Below are positions 16,454 through 22,926 of a stretch of DNA of 64,000 bases, piece by piece. Origin of the DNA: an uncultured Clostridia bacterium (GTDB lineage: Bacteria; Bacillota; Clostridia; Christensenellales; DTU072); contig CAKQTC010000005.1 of assembly GCA_934274515.1 (NCBI GenBank), positions 62,001-126,000 of the forward strand, given 5' to 3'. The notes beneath the pieces were generated by a model that was not told the origin of the DNA, searched no databases, and worked only from the letters and a program-made list of their open reading frames with translations. Positions within the stretch are counted from its first letter, which is position 1. The number at the start of each line of letters is the position of its first letter. The translations under genes and the position numbers were made by a program.

Positions 16454-16792
16454 TACTTATAATTTAGAAAGAACGAAGCCTTTTTATTTCTTTTTCCGCA
16501 TTATCGCTCCGTCGGGCGGGCGGGTGGGGCGACGCGGTACGTTTTACGGAATAAATATCAAAAAAACCGATTTTTCTTCTCGTTTATAACCAAAACTCTT
16601 GATTTTCGGCTCGCAAAAATTCTTTTACGCTCACAAAACAAATTCACGCGCTCTGCAGAATATTTACCGCTTGCTTCGCAATGTTGCTTTTACATAGTTT
16701 AGGTGTCTTATTTGTCGCAAACGGGATATTATACTTGTATTTTTTGTTATGCTTTCGAGTAACGACGATGACGATGCCTTTATTTTTCCGCA
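16454..16792. other. Non-coding divergent spacer with a G-quadruplex motif
   Basis: No gene was found between the two divergent promoters. At 16514-16529 the plus strand has four G-runs separated by single bases (GGGCGGGCGGGTGGGG), framed by CGTCG/CGACG (16510-16514, 16530-16534). The same 16-mer occurs at 59549-59564. The rest is AT-rich sequence without clear signals. Confidence 0.6.
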
Positions 16793-16821
16793 TTGAAAAA
16801 AAATTGATTTCGTGTTACAAT
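16793..16821 (+). promoter_or_regulatory. Candidate vegetative promoter of the ECF sigma operon
   Basis: TTGAAA (16793-16798), 17 bases, TACAAT (16816-16821), with TG one base upstream of the -10. It would give a leader of about 73 bases containing the 35-bp repeat and its hairpin. Confidence 0.55.
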
Positions 16822-16843
16822 TTTCTCGAAAAAAATTTTTTTC

Positions 16844-16878
16844 GCAACAAAACGGCGACGTGCGCCGTTTAATAAGCG
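16844..16878 (+). promoter_or_regulatory. 35-bp repeat, copy A: candidate ECF-sigma autoregulatory promoter
   Basis: Copy A begins GCAACAAAACG and ends CGCCGTTTAATAAGCG, and is 31/35 identical to copy B (18778-18812). A T-rich run precedes both. GCAAC could be an ECF -35 (AAC type), and CGTT 16 bases downstream of GCAACA could be the -10, with the sigma ATG 22 bases after the repeat. An inner AACGGCG/CGCCGTT palindrome means it could instead be an operator or an RNA hairpin. Confidence 0.55.
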
Positions 16879-16900
16879 GAAGAACGAATGAGATGACGGT

Positions 16901-17410
16901 ATGAACGACAAGCAACTGGCGCGGCTACTGCAAGGCGTTGCCGAAGGCGACGGGAATTCTCTCGGCACGCTCTACGAAAAGACGAAGAGGGGCGTGTTTG
17001 CTTTCGTGTATCCTTATTTTAATTCTTTCGCCGACGCGGAAGACTGCGTCGAGGACGTTTTTCTTAAAATAACGAAATACGCCTACACGTTTAAGCCTAC
17101 GGGAAGCGCGCGCGGATGGATATTGCAAATAGCAAAAAATACCGCTCTCGACCAAACGGAAAAGCGCAAAAGAACGGTTTATACCGATAAAATCCCCGAA
17201 CGGAGCGAACCTGAGAGAGATTTTACGGTTTTTGAAACGCTTAACACCGCCCTTGCCGAAGACGAACGTTACGTCGTGACGGCGCACGTCTTATGGGGGT
17301 ACAAACATAAAGAAATAGCCGAGTTGCTCGGTTGTCCCGTCGGTACGGTGACTTCCAAATATAAACGCGCGATAGCAAAACTGCAAATAGCGTTAAAGGA
17401 GAAAGAATGA
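16901..17410 (+). CDS. ECF-type RNA polymerase sigma factor
   Basis: A 169-residue sigma-70 family protein. Region 2 spans about residues 20-90, with YPYFNSFADAEDCVEDVFLKI and the DNA-melting/-10 segment ending ARGWILQIAKNTALD. Region 4 spans about 112-165, with the helix-turn-helix HKEIAELLGCPVGTVTSKYK. Region 3 is lacking, as in all ECF factors. It directs RNA polymerase to a small regulon, probably for envelope functions. The next gene overlaps it by ATGA and encodes its likely anti-sigma factor. The 35-bp repeat upstream suggests autoregulation. The exact ECF group cannot be assigned here. Confidence 0.92.
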   Translation: MNDKQLARLLQGVAEGDGNSLGTLYEKTKRGVFAFVYPYFNSFADAEDCVEDVFLKITKYAYTFKPTGSARGWILQIAKNTALDQTEKRKRTVYTDKIPERSEPERDFTVFETLNTALAEDERYVVTAHVLWGYKHKEIAELLGCPVGTVTSKYKRAIAKLQIALKEKE

Positions 17411-18768
17411 AATCGTGGAAAAAAAGACTTTTTGACGAACTCGGCGAGATGACGCCGAAAGCGGACGAACGGTTTGCGACAAACGGTTCTCCTTCGCCGA
17501 AAAAAAGTTTCTCTCTCAATAAAAAACGTTTTGCGGCTGCGGTTGCGTCCCTTTCCGTCATCGCCGTAATAGCCGTCGTGCTTTGCGTGACGCTTATTTC
17601 GCCGAGCGGTTCCGGCGCTATTGCCGATAAATCGATTTTTCTTACCGTAGAAATAAACCCCGAAGCGGTTTTCTCCGTGAATAAAGACGGTCTTGTGGAC
17701 GCCGTAATCGCGCTTAACGGCGACGCCGACGTCGTTCTCAATTCAAAAAATTCGCCCGTTCTTATAGGCAAACCCGTTTCCGACGCGTTAAATTCTTTTC
17801 TTGAAGAAACCACTCGTTTAGGGTTTATCGACCCTTACGAGTTGTCCGCCATACGCGTTTCGGCAAGCGAGGACAAATCGCATTCCCTGCCTGCCATCAC
17901 CGCGTCGGTAGAAAACTATTTTCGATTGAACGGCTCGAAAACTCTCGTTGCCGACAAGGTTATATCCCGTGACGAACTGTCGAAAAAATGCGGTTTGCCC
18001 GACGGTTCGGACTTAGCCGCCGGAATAAAAAGTCTCTCGCCGTCTTATGCCACGCGAGCGGCAGCCTCTCTCGATGAAAACGCACTCGAAACTCTTTACA
18101 AAAACGAGTTCGTTCACGGACAAATTAAAACGATTTTATCCGAAAGCATATCTTCTCTTCCCGATAAACTCGCGAAAATCTCGGGTCTTTTAGACGATAT
18201 AAAAAGAGGTAACGACAACATACGCGACCACCGCGACAATCCGCTTATTTTTGTCAAAGATTTTTGGTCGGTGAAAAATTCCGGTTACGAATTAACAGGC
18301 GAGTTTGCCTCTCTCGTAAAAGAAACGGACGATAAATTAACCGAATATACACGTCTTACGGGCAAAAAAATAAATTCTTATTCCGAATTCGTGATTGCAA
18401 GCGAAACGTTTTCCGCCTTTTACGCAACGGTTCCCGTAGACCTTATTAAAAGGCTGTCCGTTTTTATGTCGGACGCGGACTTCGATTATTACGTTGACAA
18501 ATTGCTTGACCTGCTCGACAAGGCGGGAGATAAAACGGGGAAAATTATCGGAGAACTTCTGTCCGTGGACAAACTCGATTTCGATAAATTTTCTTCTTGC
18601 GTTTCAACGGTTTACGAACAAGCGAGAGAAACTCGGTTAATCGCGTTCGGCGAAAAGTTTTCCTTGGACAGGGCGGAAATAAGCGGCGAAGAATACGGCT
18701 CGTTTATCAAAAAAGTCGTCGCCGAATACGGCTCGTTGGACGCATATTACGAATTTTTGAAAAAATAA
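17407..18768 (+). CDS. RsgI-like membrane anti-sigma factor
   Basis: A 453-residue single-pass protein with a short basic cytoplasmic N-terminus (1-41) and a membrane helix (~42-65). An RsgI-type domain follows (~75-140), with FLTVEINPEAVFSVNKDG and ALNGDADVVL. A long alpha-helical external region (~160-453) has no recognised domain. The NP dipeptide (Asn84-Pro85) is at the position where RsgI proteins of cellulolytic Clostridia are reported to self-cleave before regulated intramembrane proteolysis. The ATGA overlap with the sigma gene and this topology make it the cognate anti-sigma factor. The N-terminus is too short and divergent to show the usual sigma-binding fold by eye. Confidence 0.8.
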   Translation: MKSWKKRLFDELGEMTPKADERFATNGSPSPKKSFSLNKKRFAAAVASLSVIAVIAVVLCVTLISPSGSGAIADKSIFLTVEINPEAVFSVNKDGLVDAVIALNGDADVVLNSKNSPVLIGKPVSDALNSFLEETTRLGFIDPYELSAIRVSASEDKSHSLPAITASVENYFRLNGSKTLVADKVISRDELSKKCGLPDGSDLAAGIKSLSPSYATRAAASLDENALETLYKNEFVHGQIKTILSESISSLPDKLAKISGLLDDIKRGNDNIRDHRDNPLIFVKDFWSVKNSGYELTGEFASLVKETDDKLTEYTRLTGKKINSYSEFVIASETFSAFYATVPVDLIKRLSVFMSDADFDYYVDKLLDLLDKAGDKTGKIIGELLSVDKLDFDKFSSCVSTVYEQARETRLIAFGEKFSLDRAEISGEEYGSFIKKVVAEYGSLDAYYEFLKK

Positions 18769-18777
18769 TTTTTCTTT

Positions 18778-18812
18778 GCAACAAAACGCCGCGTTGCGCC
18801 GTTTAATAAGCG
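18778..18812 (+). promoter_or_regulatory. 35-bp repeat, copy B: candidate internal ECF promoter
   Basis: It starts 10 bases after the anti-sigma stop codon and ends 29 bases before the lipoprotein ATG. The GCAAC and CGCCGTTTAATAAGCG blocks are identical to copy A; the four differences lie in the middle. The hairpin potential is kept, with one internal mismatch. Confidence 0.55.
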
Positions 18813-18841
18813 AAAAATCCATTACAAGGAGATTATTGAAA

Positions 18842-20374
18842 ATGAAAAGGAAACACTTAACGATTATCGTTGCGAGCGCGCTGCTCGCCTGTTTACTGCT
18901 CGTCGGGTTTGCCGGTTGTTCGGACAAGTCCGCGCGTAAATCCGATTCTTTCGTCCGTCTTGACGTCAACCCGTCGATAGAGTTGGTTGTGGACGCAAAC
19001 AATAAAATCGTATCCGTATACGGCGCGAACACCGACGGAACGGTTCTTTTGTACGGCGAAAAAGCAAATCTCGTCGGAAAAGATTTCGACGAAGTAATCG
19101 GAAAACTCACCGATATGGCGGTTAAACTCGGCTATTTGGACGAAAACAACAAAGTAGTTCAATACACCGTTTCTTCCCCCGACGGAGAAAAAGCGGAAAA
19201 AGCACTCTCCGCGTCCATTGACGCGAAAGTCACCGCTACCGCGAAAAGTCTCGGTCTTACCGTCAGCACCGATGCGTCGGGCGCGTACTCCCTTCTCCGT
19301 AGATTTAACGAGTTCAAACAAACTCACCCGGACAACAAAGCCGTACAAAAAATGAGCGTGGCGGAGTTCCGTCTTGCGTTAAGCGCGGCGGAAACCGGCG
19401 AAATCACTTTGGAAGCGGCGGTTGAACTCAACGATGAAGAACTTGTAAAAATCATTAAAAAAGCAAGCGAAGACCTTAAAGAATTCGCTACAAACGAGTA
19501 TCAAGCGGCGGTTGCCATTGCCGAAAAAACCTACGAAGCGGCTGTGAGTGCGGCTCTTGACGGAATATACGCGACGTATTACTCCTCGCACTTTACATCG
19601 CACCCCTCGACTTGGTATTACGGATACGTTTACCAAATGTACGCGACTGCGGCGCACGGAACGAAAGCCCTCGAAGGAATGTTTATGCTCAAAGAAAAAA
19701 TCTCCGCGATTACGCTCGGCGACGACGCGGTTAAGGCAGTACTTACCGCTCTCGGATTGACCGAAAAAGACGTGGACCTTATCAAAGACGCGGACGGCAA
19801 CGTAACTCTCGAAAGCGTTTATGCGTACGCCGACAAGGTATTCAAAAACACAAAACCCGGAGCGGAGTTGGAACAACTTAAACTCAAACTCGACGCTGCG
19901 CTTAAGAGTGCGGAAACTTATTTCGGAGAAGAAAAGGCGCGTATCTTAAAAGAATACGAACCTCAAATCACCGCGGTATACAACGCGGCAGTCGCCACCG
20001 CGAATGCGGTAAAAGCGTTAATCAATAACCCTACCGCCGCGCTTATCCCCGACAACGTAAAAGCGATAATCAACGAAATGATTGCCGCTTCGGAAGAACT
20101 TAAAAATACTTTGACGAAAGAAAACGTCTCCGCGCAAGACGTGAAAGCGCTTTCCGAAAAATACGCAAAGAAAGCGAACGAAGTACTCGAACTTATTAAA
20201 AACGACTTAACCGACAGCGAAAAAGCGGAAGTCGAGCGCATAAGAGCGAAAGCGGAAGAAGGACTTGCCAAAGTAAAACAAACGTACGACGACGCTATGG
20301 CAAAAGCGGAACAATTCGCTCGCGACACCATAGAAAAACTCAGAAAAGAACGTCTTATCGATAACGCTAAGTAA
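18842..20374 (+). CDS. Lipoprotein with RsgI-type domain and long coiled-coil-like tail
   Basis: A 510-residue protein starting at MKRKHLT, with AAGGAG upstream; a longer frame from 18776 would bury the signal peptide. The signal peptide ends in the lipobox FAGC (lipidated Cys26). Residues ~36-102 repeat the RsgI-type domain of the preceding anti-sigma protein (FVRLDVNPSIELVVDANNK), including the NP dipeptide (Asn43-Pro44), but no membrane or cytoplasmic part follows. The rest (~130-510) is Ala/Glu/Lys-rich helix, probably coiled coil. It may compete with or modulate signal sensing by the anti-sigma factor. Its gene has its own copy of the 35-bp repeat, so it is a likely target of the sigma factor. 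Confidence 0.8.
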   Translation: MKRKHLTIIVASALLACLLLVGFAGCSDKSARKSDSFVRLDVNPSIELVVDANNKIVSVYGANTDGTVLLYGEKANLVGKDFDEVIGKLTDMAVKLGYLDENNKVVQYTVSSPDGEKAEKALSASIDAKVTATAKSLGLTVSTDASGAYSLLRRFNEFKQTHPDNKAVQKMSVAEFRLALSAAETGEITLEAAVELNDEELVKIIKKASEDLKEFATNEYQAAVAIAEKTYEAAVSAALDGIYATYYSSHFTSHPSTWYYGYVYQMYATAAHGTKALEGMFMLKEKISAITLGDDAVKAVLTALGLTEKDVDLIKDADGNVTLESVYAYADKVFKNTKPGAELEQLKLKLDAALKSAETYFGEEKARILKEYEPQITAVYNAAVATANAVKALINNPTAALIPDNVKAIINEMIAASEELKNTLTKENVSAQDVKALSEKYAKKANEVLELIKNDLTDSEKAEVERIRAKAEEGLAKVKQTYDDAMAKAEQFARDTIEKLRKERLIDNAK

Positions 20375-20396
20375 AAGTCTTTCTCAAAAATACACG

Positions 20397-20425
20397 GACC
20401 GCCGTTTTTTCGGCGGTCTTTTTTT
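20397..20425 (+). terminator. Terminator of the ECF sigma/RsgI cluster
   Basis: An 8-bp stem GACCGCCG / CGGCGGTC with a T6 loop, followed by seven T. Confidence 0.93.
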
Positions 20426-20488
20426 GCGGTAAAAACGCTTTTTCGTTGCGTGCGGCACGGCTGCTTTATCTCGGTCAAATTTAAGGTA

Positions 20489-20517
20489 TTGACACTTTTC
20501 TCGTGTAATATTATAAT
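20489..20517 (+). promoter_or_regulatory. Consensus sigma-A promoter of the DUF2804 gene
   Basis: TTGACA (20489-20494), exactly 17 bases, TATAAT (20512-20517). A leader of about 52 bases contains a five-codon mini-frame (ATG at 20543) before the AAGAAGG site. Confidence 0.85.
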
Positions 20518-20575
20518 AGTTAGTATAATAATAATATAAAATTATGCAAATTTCGGCATAAAAAGAAGGTTAATT

Positions 20576-21619
20576 ATGAAACAGACGGAAATTACAAAAA
20601 TTCAAAAATTGCTCGATAAAGACGGCAATATCGCGCAGGCGGGTTTTGCGAAAAAACTGCTTTGGGAATACAATCGCGGAAACATAACCGCGAGAAAATC
20701 GCTTATTAAGGAATGGGATTACTATTATATCGGCAACGAAAAATGCGCGATATGTCTTACCATTGCGGATATGGGCTATATCGGCGCGCTTAGCGCAACG
20801 GTTATGGACTTCGAAGGAATATGGCAGATTACCAAAAGTTCGGTTATTCTCTTCCCGATGGGCAAAATTAAACTTCCGCGCACTTCCGTCGCAGGCGACA
20901 GCAAATATAAAAACGGCGAAGTCGAAATGACGTTCCTTAACGACGGTACAAAACGCAGAATTTACGGCAAATATCCGAAATTCGGCAAAAAAGGCGAACC
21001 GCTCGTATTCGACGTTACCCTTACCGACGTCCCGGAAGAAAGTATGGTCATCGCCACCCCGTTCGCAAAAAACGGCAGGTTTTATTATAACCAAAAAATA
21101 AACTGTATGACTGCAAACGGTTCTTTCTCTCTCGGTGAAAAAGAATATGTTTTAAGCAAAGATAACGGCGCAATGGCGACGCTCGACTGGGGTCGCGGCG
21201 TATGGACGTACGACAACACTTGGTACTGGGGAAGTTTGCAAACCGCCCTCGAAGACGGCTCGACTTTCGGGTTTAACATCGGTTACGGATTCGGAAACAA
21301 CACCGAAGCCACCGAAAATATGCTTTTCTACAACGGGAAAAGCCACAAACTCGACGAAGTGACGTTTAACATTCCGAAGAAACCCGACGGCAGCGACGAC
21401 TTTATGTCGCCTTGGACTTTCACTTCCAACGACGGACGGTTCTTTATGGACTTCACTCCGATAATCGACCGTTACGCACCCGTGGATATTAAGATTTTCT
21501 GTATGATTCCGCACCAAGTATTCGGTAAATTTACGGGAAAAGCCGTTTTAGACGACGGAACCGTTATCGAAATCAAAGACAAACTCGGATTTGCGGAAAA
21601 AGTACATAATAAATGGTAA
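20576..21619 (+). CDS. DUF2804 family protein
   Basis: A 347-residue soluble protein with the DUF2804 landmarks: an N-terminal WDYYYIGNEKCAICLTIAD strand region, the central LDWGRGVWTYDNTWYW box near residue 200, GFNIGYGFGNNTEATEN, and a C-terminal GKFTGKAVLDDGTVIEI. The biochemical role of the family is unknown; the fold resembles lipocalin-type or AttH-like beta-barrel proteins. It stands alone behind a consensus promoter, so constitutive high expression is likely. No terminator with a T-run follows, only the hairpin at 21804-21830. Confidence 0.88.
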   Translation: MKQTEITKIQKLLDKDGNIAQAGFAKKLLWEYNRGNITARKSLIKEWDYYYIGNEKCAICLTIADMGYIGALSATVMDFEGIWQITKSSVILFPMGKIKLPRTSVAGDSKYKNGEVEMTFLNDGTKRRIYGKYPKFGKKGEPLVFDVTLTDVPEESMVIATPFAKNGRFYYNQKINCMTANGSFSLGEKEYVLSKDNGAMATLDWGRGVWTYDNTWYWGSLQTALEDGSTFGFNIGYGFGNNTEATENMLFYNGKSHKLDEVTFNIPKKPDGSDDFMSPWTFTSNDGRFFMDFTPIIDRYAPVDIKIFCMIPHQVFGKFTGKAVLDDGTVIEIKDKLGFAEKVHNKW

Positions 21620-21856
21620 CGTTCGCCACCCGCTCGAAAGCCGCCGCCTTTTCTGCAACTTACTCCGCTTGGTATGTCGAGCGCAGTCGAAACTTCTTGG
21701 CGATAGCCGCAATACAACGCAAAGCGTTGCCGCCGTGCCGACAGAGAAAGCATTTTTCCGCGATATACTTTGCTCGATTACAGGATGCCTCGTCACGTTG
21801 CCGACAGCCTTCCCGTTGCGGGAAGGCTGTTTGATGAAAGACGCTGTGCCGAAATA
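21620..21856. other. Convergent spacer with a 12-bp perfect hairpin and repeat-like sequence
   Basis: No gene. The stem ACAGCCTTCCCG / CGGGAAGGCTGT (21804-21815, 21819-21830) with a 3-base loop lies between the convergent DUF2804 and mscL genes and lacks a T-run on either strand. TGTCGAGCGCAGTCGAAAC (21676-21694) resembles a palindromic intergenic element common in many gut bacteria. Confidence 0.5.
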
Positions 21857-22408
21857 TTAGCCGTTATTTTGTTTAAGTTGTTCGAGAATTTGTTTTAATA
21901 ATTCTTCCGTGCTTTCGTTTGTTTGGGTTTCCGTAGCGGTTTGTTCGGGTTCCGCAACAGGCGTTTCTACGTGTTTTTCTTCAACGGGTTGTTCTTCTTT
22001 CGTTTCTTGCGGTTCTTCTTTTTTGATGACTTGTTTCAGCGCGCTTTCGGCTTTGTCTTTTGCCTTGTTTCCGGTTTCTTTAAGTTTATTAAACAGTTTA
22101 ATCAACAAGAAAAGCACGATTGCGGTGCAGAGAAAGGTTATTATAGCGGATATTACCGCGCCCCAGTCGAGTATAAGTGCCTCGGTGATTACGTTGCCTG
22201 CTTCGTCGGTAACCGCCGGGCGAAGAACCGTTTGCAACGCGCCCGTGCCGTCCGCGCCGGGAATCCAGTTGATTAACGGGGTAAGAATTCCCTTGACGAG
22301 AGAATTTACAATTGCGGTGAACGCAGACCCGATAATCATACCTACGGCAAGGTCGAGCACACTACCGCGGTTGATGAATTCTTTGAATTCTTTGAGTAAT
22401 TTTTTCAT
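21857..22408 (-). CDS. mscL: Large-conductance mechanosensitive channel
   Basis: A 183-residue channel that opens under membrane tension to release solutes on osmotic downshock. The start MKKLLKEFKEF has CGGAG seven bases upstream; a longer frame from 22489 is rejected because MscL begins here. FINRGSVLDLAVGMIIGSAFTAIVNSLV is the first helix (given here only in outline), followed by the periplasmic loop to residue ~80 and the second helix (WGAVISAIITFLCTAIVLFLLIKLFNKL region). The C-terminal tail (~115-183) is unusually long, rich in Glu, Pro and Thr, and ends in a short amphipathic helix STEELLKQILEQLKQ. Confidence 0.96.
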   Translation of the reverse strand: MKKLLKEFKEFINRGSVLDLAVGMIIGSAFTAIVNSLVKGILTPLINWIPGADGTGALQTVLRPAVTDEAGNVITEALILDWGAVISAIITFLCTAIVLFLLIKLFNKLKETGNKAKDKAESALKQVIKKEEPQETKEEQPVEEKHVETPVAEPEQTATETQTNESTEELLKQILEQLKQNNG

Positions 22409-22460
22409 ATTATCGCTCCGTATGACAGAATTAATCGGACTTTTCGTCCAACCGTGTACA

Positions 22461-22489
22461 ATTATAATACTTTCTATGTCTTTCGGCAA
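22461..22489 (-). promoter_or_regulatory. sigma-A promoter of mscL
   Basis: Minus strand TTGCCG (22489-22484), 17 bases, TATAAT (22466-22461). Leader of about 45 bases. Confidence 0.7.
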
Positions 22490-22582
22490 GAAAATTTATT
22501 TTTTTTGTTACAACCCTAATTTCTACCGTACGAAAAATCGCAAATATGTTATACTTAATAAAAAAAGGAAAATCGTGCAAAA

Positions 22583-22780
22583 ATGAAAATCGTTTTTAAC
22601 CCCGACGAAAAAATCGTCGCCGTCGTAAAAGAAGGGCTTCGCCGTACGGGCGGTTACTGTCCGTGCAAGCGCGAGCGCACCGAAGAAAACAAGTGTATGT
22701 GCAAGGAATTTCGCGAACAAGTCGCGGACCCGAACTTCGAAGGGTTTTGCCACTGTATGCTTTACTACAAGTATAAATAA
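22583..22780 (+). CDS. Small ferredoxin-thioredoxin-reductase catalytic-domain-like protein
   Basis: A 65-residue protein with three Cys pairs: CPC (26, 28), CMC (38, 40) and CHC (56, 58). Order and spacing match the catalytic chain of ferredoxin:thioredoxin reductase, where four Cys hold a 4Fe-4S cluster and two form the redox-active disulfide. It is shorter than plant FTR-beta and is probably a minimal bacterial form that passes electrons to thioredoxin-like partners. A purine-rich AGGAAAA precedes the start, and a TATACT lies about 34 bases upstream. No partner gene is adjacent. Confidence 0.8.
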   Translation: MKIVFNPDEKIVAVVKEGLRRTGGYCPCKRERTEENKCMCKEFREQVADPNFEGFCHCMLYYKYK

Positions 22781-22852
22781 CCGCGTCCGTCGTTTTCCGT
22801 TGCTATACCGCTCGTCCCGTCCTATGCTATCGATGGGGCTTTTATCTGTGCC

Positions 22853-22895
22853 AAACAAAAAATGCCGTTAAGAACCAAAATTTTCTTAACGGCAT
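22853..22895 (-). terminator. Terminator of the giant lipoprotein operon
   Basis: A perfect 13-bp stem ATGCCGTTAAGAA / TTCTTAACGGCAT (22862-22874, 22883-22895). On the minus strand it is followed by five T, G and three T, 32 bases after the stop codon. Confidence 0.93.
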
Positions 22896-22926
22896 ATTTC
22901 ATATAATCGGTTTATACTATAAGCGG

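Noticed and set aside
16484..16501. Five-codon minus-strand frame (MRKKK) after a GGAGCGATA site
   Set aside because: Too short to judge; it lies upstream of the mapped promoter of the membrane-protein operon, so it would not be in that transcript.
21591..21860. 89- and 73-codon plus-strand frames after the DUF2804 gene
   Set aside because: They overlap the DUF2804 stop and the hairpin-containing spacer, lack ribosome sites, and have low-complexity translations.
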